From: Callipepla californica brunnescens
Taxonomy: Eukaryota; Chordata; Aves; Galliformes; Odontophoridae
Length of the DNA: 64,000 nucleotides
NCBI GenBank assembly: GCA_023055505.1
Contig: JALIRH010000010.1
Span: 1,489,501 to 1,553,500, forward strand
Direction: 5' to 3'
Shown here in pieces: positions 1 to 14,300 of the stretch. Below the pieces are notes generated by a model that saw only the letters and a program-made list of their open reading frames with translations, did not search any database and was not told the DNA's origin. Within the stretch, counting starts at the first letter, position 1. Every line of letters starts with the position of its first letter. A program made the translations under genes and the position numbers.

Positions 1-2564
1 ATCTGAGGCATCCCCTACAGGAGCAGTAGCTAAATATTTCTCTAAGAGAAACCATAGGTAACATACCACTGAGTGGATGCTGCTTATCCTCCCCTGCTGT
101 TTACCTTTATACTCTGCCTCACAGCCTAGTGTTGCAATTCCATCCATGCCTCTTTATACCAGATCTACTGTTTTATACTGTGCACCACGTCATTCAAGAG
201 TTAAACACTTATGAATATCTTTAGCTGAGCAAATGAAAATAAAGGTTTCCCAGTATAAATCAGTGAGAATACAGAAGTATTTAAGTAGTAAGCAGCTAAA
301 CTAAAAACGTGTCTGCTGAGAACTGGCACTGCTCACCGGTGGCCAGCAGAAAGGATGTCTTTACTGTTTAGAGATCATGCCAGTTCCATCATTTGGACCT
401 GAAAACTTACTGCGCAGACTATTGGACATGCAGAGAAATCCAGATGTAGATACTTATTTCCTTCATCTTCCCAGTGTGAAATAGCAAGGCTCAGTGTATC
501 AGAGCTGCATACAGAAAGCTCATTAAATAAGTGACAGCTATAATATTAAACTGAATAGAATGATAATATAATTCAAGAAACCTAATTGCTACTATGCAGG
601 AAATTCATTTTCTAACAATACATAGAGAAAGCTGTCTTAATCACTAAACAAAAATCCACTCCCTTATAATTTTCTTTCATTTTCAATTTCACAAAAGCAG
701 CCCCAACTCCTCCTATACACATCAGCACTTAACCAGTCAGTCAATCACCAGAATCAATCACCACACCTGCTGTCGCCATTGTTATTCCTTAAATAAAAAC
801 ATAAGCACAGGAGAACACGCACTGACTAGAACCCACCAGGAGCTTATTAAGAAACAAAAACAAAGAAGCATTCTTGTGACTGAAATTAAATACCTTTTAC
901 AACTGTCAGGGAAAAAGGAATCTTTCAAAGGAGAAAGAAAAATTCCGAAATTTACAAGTAAAATACGTTAATTCTGTGAACAAAAATCATTTGAATGTGA
1001 TATTTATCTGAAAATAAAAACCCAGCTCTTAATAGCCCTTTCCACTCATTATCCCTATAACACTTTGCCAAGGAAATCAATGTCATTTTTCTTTCCTTAG
1101 AAATGGTGAAACTGGGAAGACCTCAGTGGTGTCCGACACTTGCAGGTCAGTGGGGAAGTTGGGAAAACTATTCATCTCTCTGCCATTCCAGGGCAGAACT
1201 TTGATTTCTAGCATGACTTCTGAACAACAGAAAACAGCTCAAAGACCAATTTTTAAGTATTCTGTAATCATATCAAATGTTTGCATTTCCTATTTTATTA
1301 TTTTATTTATTCTCATCCCTTTAAATCCGACGTGTAGAAAAACGTCTAAGACAATGAAGGAAAACATAGGAAGTATTTAATACATTTGTGCACTTTCCAT
1401 ATTCTAAGCACAAATAAGACTGATCATGAACTGTGTTCCTTTTTCCTCCTAGAGTTTTAGCACCTCCTTATAAGTAGATCACCAAGGAGCAGACTCAACT
1501 GGAAAATGAGAGAATTAACTCACCAATCCCTGACAACTCAGGCTGATTTTTCTGCATCTTTGTGGCAGTATAGGCTGAAATTTTCTGGGCAGCTGTCCTG
1601 CAGCTCTCCCAGTGCTTCTGACAAGACTGAAGAGCCCACATCCCACACAGCAGCTTACCTCCAAATGACATAAACAGAACTTAAAATATGATGAGGTGCC
1701 CTCTCGTGTAGGTGGAACAAAAGCTAACACAAGGAAGGTTGCACCTCATTTTAGCTTTGTGGGATACATTTGTCAGATATGTTTAAAACAATGTCTTTTT
1801 TTTTCCCAAGTGCTCACTGTGTTACCTAACCACATTGTCTCGTTTTTCTAGACAGTGACAGGATACAAGGAGACATCCAGCTCTGTACCACAGAGTGTCA
1901 GCAGCATCCTATGCTGCAATGCAGCGAGTGTCCCACCAGCGCTGCCTTGTGCCACTGAGCACGGCATTTGGCTCTTCAACCCCAGTGGGCTGCACAGCAC
2001 CTGAGCTCCCACCTGAACTCCATTCTGTACTCACAGCAAAAGGCTGTGCAGAGAAACAACGTACACAACACTTCTACAGCCAGCAGAACTTCAGTTCATG
2101 AGTCACAGATATAAAACAGGCTCGTTTACAATCTCCTGAATCTGCTTTTCCATTAAGGAAATCCTTATTGTATAACTACATAAAGGAATCATCTTTCCAA
2201 AAAGTACTGTGTATTTTTTTTTCCCCACATCCAGACAACGAGAAGGGTGTTTTTGATTAAATATCTGTATTACAGAATTCTCTGTGCTTTAATGAACGAC
2301 ACAGTCACTGGGATGGCACAAGAAAGGGGCAATTCTCTTCCCAAGAAAAAAAAACCATCTGAATATCCCAGAAGTCATTCCTTCAGCTAACACTGGGTCC
2401 CTAAAAGCAGTGCATACTGGAAATGTGTTTTAGTTAACTTTAGTATTTTAATAATGCAGAAATCTGAGATAAATGTAACAAAATATCTAAACCTTCATCA
2501 TATTTACATCTTTAGGACTTAGTTCATTAACATTTCCGTGACTCTAATTCATGCTTTACCATAG
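1..2564. other. Gene-free AT-rich flank
   Basis: No coding exon, RNA gene or clear mobile element was recognised. Open frames are short, mostly lack an ATG start and resemble no family I know. The sequence is AT-rich, has low CpG, and looks like ordinary intergenic vertebrate DNA. Confidence 0.6.
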
Positions 2565-2737
2565 GGGTGGCGAAATACCGGAACAGGTTGTCCAGGTATG
2601 TGGTGGATGCCTCTTCCTTGGAGACATTCAAGTCTCGGGGCTCTGAGCAACCTGCAGGTGTTCCTGCTCATTGCAGGGGTGTTGGTCTAGATGACCATTG
2701 AGGTCTCTTTCAACTCAGACAACTCTATGATTCTGTA
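2565..2737 (+). mobile_element. CR1 LINE 3' fragment
   Basis: The stretch reads like the tail of an avian CR1 retroposon in + orientation: a GGAACAGGTTGTCCAGG-like start, then TTGGAGACATTCAAGTC, GTTGGTCTAGATGACC, GAGGTCTCTTTCAACTC and a terminal CTATGATTCTGT. It is 5' truncated like most CR1 copies and is diverged, so it is old and inactive. Confidence 0.85.
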
Positions 2738-5700
2738 AATGTCACAGCAACATTGCAGGCACTGTCTAGCAGTAACACATAGGTGTCTAACTACATACAA
2801 TTTTAGAAATAGCGTGCTGTAGCTGGGTCCAAGACCAACTGCATTTCCCCATGACTCCTCTATCCCAACGATAGCGTGCTAAACCCAAGGACTGCGCATG
2901 CTGATTAACTAAAAAAAGAACAGCTCATAGGAATGCGTCAGATCTGACAAAGGATGCACAAGGGTGATTGGATTTAGATGCATTTTCTTTTCATGCCCAT
3001 GAAAGCTCTTACTCAGAAAAGAAATCCATGTATCACTTCCTGACCCCGCTGCTGGGCAGGGTATCCTGCTACAGGGTGGAGCATTAAATTGTTCAAGGAA
3101 AACACTGGCAAGCAGCCAGTGGAAATTTCATGTTTTATGGATTGGGTTGCTATTCTACCTACATTCATCAGCTTCGGCAGTCACTGGTGATATGTACATA
3201 TGGTATATGCTGCAGAATATACTTCCTGATAAATTTTCTTGTGAAGTATCTATTCTAACATTCTTATTAGCTGCAGGATATAGGAGGATCTAATATCAGC
3301 ATATACTTATTTTAAGGGCAGTTATGAAGACAACAGAACTTAAAACCCTTCAATTACTGACAAGGAGTGTTACCTGAGGAATTTTCCAAGTAGAAACTGA
3401 AACACTCTGACTCTACAATTTTATTTATCCACAGTCAAAGTTTCTGACTAGTCTGCCAGAATCAGAAAGTCATCCTCTTATTGGATCTAGCATCTAGACA
3501 TGTTTAGACAGTTGCAAATGCTGCAAAACACTGCAGTATGTATCCTCAGAGTTTAACACTTTGGTCAATAAAATAGATAACGTCAAGGTCTCAGGAGTTA
3601 ACTTGCAAAGTTTCCAAAACCTTGAACCAGATTAACAAAGATAAATGAGGAGCTGAAATAAGGATGACACACAATACTTTGTTCACCTGACACAATGGAA
3701 AAAGATTCAAGCTTCTACAAGCATCAGCCTGAATGTGCAAAACAGATTTCCTTTGGAAATAAGAGCAAACCTGGATACTTTTCACTCTGGATTACAAGGT
3801 AGATACTTATCTTCCCTAAAAAATACATTCACTTAAAGTGAAGAAATCACCCTTAAAAAATGAAAGGATTTTATATACTTCTACACCAAAACAGAAGCAT
3901 AAGAATAGAAAGTGTCACCAGTACACAGAAGGTACTCTGATACCATACTAACAAATACAATATTCACATAGGTTTGACACAAGTTCTTATTTTTCTTTGT
4001 GTTTAAAATTCAAGTCATCTCCTCTTAAATAACACATTCGTTCACTCTCTGCAGCTGGATGAGGAACTCAAGTAGAACCCCAGCTAGAATATCTCTAGTT
4101 TTATGTTTATACATATATGCAACTTAACATTTTAATCCCTGTAATCTTTATAGCTACATGCAATTGAATGTGCTCTCCCTGGTTGAAAGGACTTTCTTCA
4201 AATGTAGGAAGGCAGACAGGCACTATGCGGTTCTGACTGAAGCCAATAGGAGTTGCCAATCAATTCAATTTGAAGCTGGATTAGGACTTCTGTGAAAAGC
4301 TTGCATATAGAGAACCATGTACTGTAAAAATGTAATCCTTCACAGAAAAAATCATTTATAAAAATCTCCCAGAGAATAAAGAAAACGCATACTGTTTACT
4401 TAGGTAATCATTTAACAAAAGCCCAACAGCGCAAAGTAAATAATTCTCATGCAAAGTTTCTAGAATGAAATGCTTGCCCTGCACTTGGATCTAGGAGCAG
4501 CAAGCTGATTGACCTTATAATACTGCAGTTTCATCCCAGGACCTCTTTCCCCTCCCCCCCTCCCACTTCAAGAGTTTTTTTTCAAGTGAATATTTCACGC
4601 ATACCATGGCAGACAAAGAGGTGATACATTAGTAATTTGGCCTCCTATTTATTTGAGATTCCCCAAATGTGCAACAAAGAATACTCCGATTTTTCTTTAC
4701 AACAACCATGAAACAAAAATATGGTTGAGTCTGAAAACTCTACTTTAGCTGAGCAAATTGCAGTCAGTGGAAGAAGCAAAGAGTATGATGAGAACTGATG
4801 AGCGATGAGTGGAGTAGTTAGACATGGTAGAGCACTCCATCTTAATCACGATACCTAGAAACTCTACTAATCCATTTTCTGATAAACTTCAGCAATAGAT
4901 TTAAAACAAACACCACCACCCCACCACCACAGAAACAATTACAAAAATACATGCTATCAGTTACACATCACATTTATGTGGTAGAACCACAGGAGTTAGT
5001 TGCATAGTTTACTGTCTCAGGATTATGAATGCCATTTAAGATTTATGGATAAATCTTTTAAGTGACATGCAAATACGTCTGTAAAGCAGTTCTTGGAAAT
5101 TACCTCTAAAGATTAAGTTGGTATGGAAAAAAACACATTGAAAAACATGAAGTTCAAAGACTAAAGCAGTTTTGGTTGTCTGATTTTGCACAAAACGAAG
5201 ACTTAATTCATATCTCTTTCTTTCCTGCTCAAAGAATATGAACCACAGAAGGAGACAAGTGTAGCAGTAGACTGGCACAGAGGGAAAACATTCAACCACG
5301 TAAACACTACTGTGTATTAAGAAGATATGTAAACTCACTCTGAAGAAGAGAATGTTCAACTTAGCCATAAACAAATAAATAAATAAATAACAGCTTGATT
5401 GCTGTGCGCTAGCACTTCATTTGACGTAGGGAAGTCAGGTATCTCACATTCAAAATTTATGCAACTGTGGAAGGAGTCCATGCACAGATTCAAGCTCTGA
5501 GTTAGGCTAATCTAACCCAACCCAAAGAAAGAAAAGTCAGACTGACCCACTCAGCAGATTTTTAAGGTAGGGGAGATGGAAAGCTATTTGTTCCTCTGCC
5601 AGACTGGTGTGATACCAAAGCTGCAATAGGATGCAGCCAGCTCATAAATATTAACATGCTGCACACCTCACCAAATCTATCTGAAATGGCAACACTTCAA

Positions 5701-8700
5701 CAATTGGTAAACATCTCCAAACACTGTAAAAAAAAAAAAAAAAATAGCTAGGGAGAACAAAAACAAAATTAAGTAAACTCCCAGTTCCTAAATGTTACCA
5801 GCAAAGACAAAAAACAGTTACTACAAAACAGCATCTTGCATAAGACCAGTGGTTCTCTCTCTTTGAATACTAGACCTCTTATACAAAATAACACGAGATT
5901 TTTCCTGGAGCAAACTCTTCCCTCAGACAGAGCAAGATCAAAGCACTGTGTGTCATAATTAGAAGATCTAGAACATGTTTGGCTCAAAACCAGGCTGTTC
6001 ACCTCCTCACTGCTTAGGACCATCAGCATGAGACCTAAGCAGCTCACAGTGCTCTTTGTGCTGAGGGTAGCTCCCTTAAATCAAGCAGCAGTTTTTCAGC
6101 TTTCACTACTGCTGTTTCACCTTTGGTTATCAATCATTTCCTTCTTGCAAGAGCTGTTGATTTCCATGGTTTCTCTAAGGAAACAGCTGAGCAAATAGCA
6201 AACAGTTCCTTCTTGTCCACAGAGTCTCTGAGCTTCTCTAGAATTGTAATATTTGGCACTCCATCTTTCAATGACTCCTACCAATGACTGCTCCATACCT
6301 GCTAGTCTGCTTTTACCTGCGGGAGCACACTCTTAAGCAAGACTTACTTTAGCTCCATTACAGAAGTGCCTGAGCATCTGTGCATTCAAGCAGAAGACCT
6401 CAAAACCTCACAACCAGAGAGCTACCCAGATCTAGCACTTCTGAGCAACCTCAGTAGTAAGGTTGCTCCACAGCAAGTCACAAAGAAGTTTCTACAATAT
6501 CTCCATAAATAACTTAAATTGCAACTCAAATCTTCGTTAAAAATAGAAATATTTCATTTTACAAATGAACCTACATCAGCTTCCAGCAGTGGTAGCAGCA
6601 CCATGCCAACTATTAATTAAATCTGAACACTTCAGCAGTCTCCTTCAGGTGTCAGCCTCTGAGTATTCCACAGCTGAGCAACAATCCCCTTTGCAGGGAG
6701 GAAAACTGAGGTGCTGCAGCATACTTATCTTCTCAGTATGGTTCATTTATAGGTCATGGATGCATTGAACTTACTTCCTGGAAGAAGACTGCTGCCAGTG
6801 TCACCACAACAGCAGAGTAAGAAGAAATACACTTTTTCCTGCGTTTGCATCAGGCAAGAGTCTATACAACAGCTTAGGCATGTCAGTACATTTTATAGCA
6901 TTCAGAACAGCATCTTTTTACACAGACAGCAATGTCCAACCTTTCCAGTAGCTGATTTCACATTTTGGTAATATTAGAAGCATCATTTTCTTAAATGCAC
7001 GCTTCCCCCATTCATTTCAGACTACTGCTCTGGGAATCACCAGCCCTTTAGCAGTGAGACTTCATTAGTGTGCAAAAAGAAAGACAAGATTAAATTCCTG
7101 TTTCCTGCACATTTACCACATGGTTACATTCACCTTGAAGAAATACAGCCTTAGCATCCAATAGAGGTGCCTAGTGCCATGCAGTGGCACGTTCTCAGAT
7201 GTGCCTTTATGAATTTAACACCTTTATTCCTTCAACTAATCATAGAATCATCATGACACCGCCTTAAGGGCATCCTCAATTCCCTCCAGTAATTTCATTC
7301 ATTACATTCAGAATGCCCATTTCCCCCAAGGACAGCCTGATGTCAAGACTGGAGGACATAATGAAATCATTATGGTTCAGATATTAGTACCTACGCTTGC
7401 ATCAGAAATTCACATCCTTTTGAACAAGTAGAATGTCAGTTAAATCTCCTCACTTCTGTATATGAAAGGTGCATATGAAAGACACACTGATGTTGAAGAA
7501 CAAAGCACCTCATTAGCTCTCTGAGCACAGCACACTGCAGTTTGTCATTATCTGACACAGTCCGTGCAAGCCCTGAGCAGTGGATACAGCAACCCCTGAG
7601 GCTGTATCACAGAGCACTGACATCCAGACATCACAAGAAAAGGGTATTGCTGAAGATCATTCATCTTGGACAACTCCTATGATATTAGAGGTGAAAGGCA
7701 AAAAGGGAACAACAAATAAACAGAAAAAAAGCAGTACTGAGGTGGAGGAACATCACCACTGAATACATCAATCACTAAAAGCAACTTATGAGACAGGTGT
7801 CTCTGGCTCACCTGGGGCCCTGGTCCAGCAACTACTGCTATACAAGAGGGCTTTCTGAAATGAGGCTCACAGAGCCTTTTTATACAGCTGCAAAGACTTG
7901 CTGATACTGCAGCACAGTCCTCAAGGCAATAATATTTTTTGCAGATGAGCCTGGAACAGATTCATGAAATGGACATTCATGGACTGAAGCTATGAAACAG
8001 ACACCAGAGCCTGGCTGCTGTGCCTCACAGACCAATTCCTCTTCTTGTCCCACCTGCTACTGTGGGCTGGAAACAAAATTCTCTGCAAGAGTTATTCTCA
8101 ATATGCTATTTGACCCACTCAACTCTAGAGACATGTAAATCTATTCTGTAGTACATCAGCTCTTTAGGCATTGAGCATATAGAAGAATTCAACAGAATCT
8201 CAACAGATGAATTCTTGGAATGTAAGCACTGGAACTAACAGCCAGACTCCCTGGGTAGCCTTGAACAAGCTTAATTCCCCTGTCCCTCAGCTGTACACCC
8301 AGGGCAGCACATCCCCAGCCTTTGAGGGCATTGATCCATTGGTGTTCTTCCCTGTACTGACAGGGGCACACAGCCAGTCTGATAGTATAAATGTAACGGT
8401 ACCACCACAGCGTGCCCCACTCCTGCACGCACAGCACTATTTGCTAACTGCCCTTCTTTCAAATATCACTTTATTTAACCAACTAGTCCCATTTCTATCT
8501 ATTTATTCTGCTAGTTTCTGTGTTGCAGAGGCTTTTGTACATAATCAAGCCACAAACATGTTTTGCTTTAAATGTTTAATAATTGTTTCCTAACTACTTT
8601 TAAACAAATAAAAAATTAAGATATGCACAGATATATACACACAAGGAAACCAGTGTTAATTATTTTTGTCCCACAAAGGACGGTTCAGTTACTAGGTAGC

Positions 8701-11140
8701 ATAGAGTAAAATAGTTGCAAAACAAAACAAAAAAAAAAACCCTAAACAGAACTATCACAAGACATATGAGAAGAAATTGTACTCCTCTGCCACTGAAGAC
8801 ACCCACCTTGGAACTGAAATCCCTAATCATAATTTAAAAAATAAAAATAAAAATAAAAATAAATAAATAAAAAGAAGCACAGACATGTTTCCCTCACACA
8901 GCTTATGCTTAAATTCTCCAGCATCTCTGAAGTCCTGGAAGTTGAGTGGGACAACCCACAGATTTAAAACTGCTGGCCCACTGCAGGAAGCTGGCACAGC
9001 AGCATGGCATGGGTAGTGCAAGGCTGAGGGCTGCTGCCCCAGTGCTGGGTGCTGTGTGTCACAGGGCAGCAGGCAAGCTTGTCAGGACAACTTTTTCTCT
9101 TCAAGCAGGAGTCAATTACTGTAAAAATAACCCTTTTTTATTTCAGGACATTTTAAAACATCCCACTGCCATATTGGTTCTTTCTTCTCCATCTGCTTTT
9201 TGGACAAATGGAAAGTGAGTTGCTCCCAGTGCCCAGGTGAGGAACTGACTGACTCTTTGCTGGTTGGAGCTAATGTTTTCAAGGCATCCGTGCCCTCAAA
9301 ATTACCTCATCTTGCTCTCCCCACTGCAAAGGGGCAGGAAGAGATGTCCTAGCCCTGACTCAGAAAAACAGTCACAAACAGAAGTTAAACGGTCTCCTTC
9401 CCATCTTTTGTCTTTTAAATCTCCTTGAATTAGTAAGCACAGCTAAAATAAACCTTTTCCTTGTTTTGATTTTATTCCTGTTTCTTACAGGAGAAATACA
9501 TCCTTCCTGCTGATTAAACTACCCCACTCTGCTATAAATATATCCATCTTGTGTAGATAGATGGTCCATTGAGAGGCTTCCTCGTAGAGCCCACTTAAAA
9601 ATTAAGGCCACAAGACACAGAATAAAACTTGTCTTACAAAGCCACTGAGGAGCGAAGGCAACACTGTTGAAGCCTCAACTTGTTTATGTAGAGTACAGCA
9701 GCTGAAAAGCGCAGGGCTCGTTGGTAATCTACCAAAGCAAAGATACATTTGCTGAAGTGCACCATAAGACGTTCTTAATCAAACATTGTTCTTTAGGAAA
9801 GAAATGCTGACACACAAGAATACATCACCTATTGCCGTGTTAGGTAAGCAAATTTCAATACTGAACAGCCTGGTGATTCTCAGATGCATCGACTATGAAG
9901 AGCACAGCTGGCTCCTGTCAGGACAAGTGTTTGTCAAAAGACCTTAGAAGTCAGGGGAGCTGCTAACGATGAGCTGAATGCTCTGGAGGCCCTTTCAGAG
10001 TATACCCAAACTGTGAACTGCAGTTAACAACTAGTCCAAACCCATGCAAGCTTGTGAACTTCACTGGAATGTTTAGCATCAACATTTTAGCTGTATAGCT
10101 TTGATTTTAAAATTTTAATTTTACTGGGAGAGAAAAAACTTAATTTCTATTAATAACTATGCACTGGAACAGATACTCTATACATGCCCAGATTTCTGCT
10201 TGCTACAAAAGATTTGATGTGGAAAAATGTGACTATCCTTAACTCCACTGAGAAAAAAATAGCAGAAATGGACAACTGCAATTGTACATTAGAAAAAGCA
10301 AAAAATAATACATTTCAAAAAACATCAGTGTCATGCACAGTTTCACAGTGAAACAAAAAGAAAACAAGTGCCCCTCAGTATATGAAGTGATGATGGGTTT
10401 GCCATGATTGCTTTTTCCCCCCTGGGAGATTATGTCTCTCAGGAGATGACATCCACTTAAGGGACAATGAACCACTATTTATATAAACGTCCATCAAGAA
10501 AACTAAACAATTGCAAATATTGACTGACATGCAGCAGATTAATTTGACTTCACTGTCATTGGGATATATTGTAGACAGCTCTTGTGGAATGGCAAGTCTT
10601 TTGCATTCATACTTGACACATCACAACTGAACATGACATTTCCATCAACAACAGAATGAGCGTTTAGTAGTCACTTTGTTTCCCTAACAAGGACATGTGC
10701 CTTTCTAATAACATCAAGTACTCTTTTTTTCTAAAAATACTAACATTTTTTGTCATAATACTAGAGATCACCTATGTAAACAGTACAGTCGTATGTTAAC
10801 AAAACATTTCTTTTTCTTTCTACAAGGAACATCTCAAATACATCCAGAAACACAAGCCTGCATTCTGCTACAATGTTTAACTGGGATGAAACATCAAAAA
10901 TGCATCTGTACTGCACAAAAGCATTTTCCTCAGCTCCAAAATCTTCTTTTGTGTGGGTTTTTTGTTTGTTTTTGTTAACACAGCAAGTCCTTTAATTCAA
11001 TTGCAAAGCAATTAGAAGTCTCAAATCTTACTGAAGAAAGCATTCAGTGTCAATTGAAACAAGGCAAAACAGATGAGCATAATACATCCTATCCTGCTGC
11101 TGTCTCTGAGTTTATGGTTGCTCAATGTATTCTTCCTCAC
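2738..11140. other. Intergenic, no gene recognised
   Basis: AT-rich non-coding DNA. Visible items are a homopolymer A run near 5,728-5,744, an AAAAT-type simple repeat at 8,833-8,873 (listed separately) and a possible eroded CR1 end near 7,240 that is too short to call. Open frames of up to about 130 codons occur but show no domain, no ATG-led structure and no family resemblance. Confidence 0.5.
8833..8873. repeat. AAAAT/AAAT simple repeat
   Basis: About 40 bp of AAAAT and AAAT units in tandem, an ordinary A-rich microsatellite. Confidence 0.85.
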
Positions 11141-11352
11141 CTCTGCAGTTTTCATTATAGAACTGCAGCTTTATAATCCTAGTTGGTATTTGCCAGCCTC
11201 GCTGCAATGCACTCACAAGGAGCGCAGTTCCCATGACATGGGGAGGACAGCTAAACTCTCTGTAGGATGGATCAGAATAACACTGGGCTTTTGGAAACCA
11301 TCTCATGTGTACTATTTCTGTGACCTTCATACAGGTTCTGGACACTGAAAAT
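11141..11352 (-). other. Exon-like open frame, unidentified
   Basis: On the minus strand a 212 bp block is open in one frame and bounded by splice-like signals. A long T tract followed by CCAG precedes 11,352, and AGAG followed by GTGAGG ends it at 11,141. The peptide includes EIVHMRWFPKAQCYSD and GWQIPTRIIKLQFYNENC, which I cannot assign to any family. The frame has no early ATG and closes soon after the donor, so it could only be an internal exon. It may equally be chance, or an exon of a non-coding RNA. Neighbours are empty of recognisable exons. Confidence 0.2.
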
Positions 11353-14300
11353 CTGGAAAAAAAAAAATCAGACTGAGAGGAACTGAGAAAATAAAATTAG
11401 ATGTCCACTTTGCCTTGCTTCCACTTCTCCACACAACAGTAGTTTCAGCACTGTAGCATTAATTGCCATCGTAGTCATATTCCCATCTGAGCTTTAAAGG
11501 AAAAGCGTGTGTGTACACGAGTGTAAAACAGGAGGATGTAGCCACAGGAAACTGATAATCAAAATATTTTTCTTTTGTAATGCAATGTAGTTTGCCATCA
11601 GTACTTTTGAACAAACTTCAGCAACTTAAACCCTCGTTCTATCCTATTCACTTCCGTCTTTCAATCACTCCAGCAGGAGAGAAGGAAAGTTGTGAAGCAG
11701 GATAACTTCTACTGTAATTGTTAAGAGCACTGAGCAAAAGGCAACTCTAAGACAACTTGCCCAAAGCTGCTTGAGCCGTGGGAAGTGGTGTTACTGAAGT
11801 AATCACTGTCAAACTGTTCTGCAAGGCAGCTGGGGAACTGCATCGAGAGGGATGTGTGAGCCAAAGCACATTTCCTGAAAAAGAGAACACGGGAATTCAC
11901 TGACGATTCGTAGGATTTCCATCTTTTGTCTTAATAAGTATTTCGAGTTTGCTGCAAGTTGGAAAGCTGAGTTCATTGTGAACATTTCAGATCTTTCCCT
12001 ACCACATCCTGAATCTTGCAATTAATTTGAAAATCAGATGGGAGTAAAGGCAAGTAACTTGAAAATCACTGAGACACTTTCCAAATTGGACAAAGCAACA
12101 GGTTAGATATGGTCTATATATAAACACTCAGGGTGAAAGTGCAAGGAACCACACTTCTCCCCACACAGTAGATTAATAATTTGCAGCATTCATGCTTTCC
12201 TGTGACAGCCCCTTCTAGCAGCCCCATAGGTGCTAATGCTAATGTTGTGAGCTCCTCAGGAAGGCTGCCAACACTCAGCATTCACAGGAGGAGGACAAAA
12301 GCCTGGTAGTTCCTGCAATGCAGTCTTGAAAGCAGCACAGAGGCAGTGTTTTTTAGTTCTGGAGATTCATAGCAAAGCCTCCTCTGGCCCTCATCCCTCA
12401 TCAGGATGGCTGTGGGCCTTGTTCTTTAGTTACTGGTCACAAAGGGGCCAGTTCCTACCCAACAGGTCTCACTCTGTTACTCCCTTATGTAAGCAGACAA
12501 AACACATCACTTGCAAATGGAAGGAGAGGACATGAAAGGGGTAAAGACAGAAGGACAAATGCAAGTTCCCTGACCAGTGGCAATAGAAGAGGGACACAGC
12601 ATTGTGGCATCAGCACAGCATGGCTCCTGCCTGCTGGACAGTGCTGGGAACACCAGAGCACAGGAGTGTCCACTGCTGTGTGTCCCAAGGCTGCTTCCCC
12701 AGGACATGCAGGAAGAGTTTTCCCCACACATAATGGTAATGTACCTACTCTTCACTGTGTTGCTGTTCGCAGATAACTATCACGCACCTTACTCCAGGTT
12801 ACAGAAACAAACAAGAACCCACAGAGAGAAGGCATAGTCTCACTTCAAATGTTTACATTTGTCCATCTTAGACAAACCATGCCATGCCACAAAGCAATTC
12901 CTTAGCCACTTTAAAGAATTTCAGTTCATTAACAAAAGCAGTGAGATCACATTTGCACAGACCCTATGGATAAGCTATGGAGAGGTGGAAGGATCTCCAG
13001 TATTGTTTCCCCCTAATATCCTGCATTTGCAGCCAGAAATAACTACCTTCACTGAGGATCTTTACTGTATTTCTGTGCTCAAGTTGTACAGGACCTATTT
13101 TCTCAAGCCTGCATGTCCTTGCCTCAAGCTATCCATTCAGCTTTCCCTGCACTGCTAGCTTATATCTAAATAGCAGTTTCCAGAGTTTTCTCATCATGCC
13201 AGACATGAACCCCCCCAGGAAAGGGGAAAAAACATTTCAGAACAAGAAGTCTCTGTTAAGGACTACTAACTACTATAGTAATATAGTATACTTAGTATTA
13301 CTATAGTAACATTGTATAGCTAACAAATACTATCAGCAACAATACCCATCTCTTCCTAAAATGTTACTGGTATGAAGTTGTTGGAGCCTCAAGTTATCTC
13401 AGCTGTCACTATTTCAATTTCTCCATACAGGGATACCCCTACACTTGCACCATTTATTTCACTTCATTTTTTTATAAGACTATATTAACAAGAAAACAAA
13501 ACTAGAATGTAAACAAGTCCTAAAGGCATCTCAGAGATATTCAAACATTTTTCCATCTTTAAAATTCTGTTTCTGTTGATTTGTTTTAGTAAGAATGTAG
13601 TCTTCTCCAAATTTAAAGAGTCCAACCCCATTGGATTTAAAGAATGGTAGAGATAGGGCAGGGCAGTCTGTAAAACTAGTCTTCATTCCTTATTGACATC
13701 TTTCGTGAAAAATGGCAGTCCTTTAACCTTGGAACATCATTCCTCAGAGGGCTGATTAAATGAAAAGTCTGTTTTGGTCAATGATAATTACAGCAGAAGA
13801 CCTCCCAGTAACCTTTAAGTGCATACATTCTGCCTTGCACACTGTGCTAACTGAGCAGCTGAGCATCATTCCTTCACTTCATCTAAAATTACTTCCTCAT
13901 ATATAGCAAAATATTTTCAATACAATTTACAGTATGTGCCATGTCTCTTTAAATTTGCCAAACTAATATTTATTTCTTCTAGGTCAATAAAGATTGTGAA
14001 GAAAAGAAGCTGCAAAAATGTGTAAAGTTCTACAGAATAAGAAACACGGAGTTGGGTTTGTTCACCCACCTTCTCCCTCTGAAAGAGAGATTGTTTAGGT
14101 TAGGATGCTTTTCTTTTTGGTTTGATGTTTTGGGATTCTTTGATTCTCCAAGCTTTTTGTTTGTTTGTTCCTGTCATTTATCCCCCCTTTCCACTCCTCC
14201 CTCTCCCACCTCCCCCCAACCCCCAAGTCTACACAAGGAAGCGTCTAAATAACAGCCCAGGACATAATAACACAGAGCATCAGTTGACTGAAATCTGCCT

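Noticed and set aside
7235..7290. Possible reverse-oriented CR1 end (ATCATAGAATCAT)
   Set aside because: Only about 13 bp match the CR1 terminus and the following bases do not clearly fit, so it was not counted.
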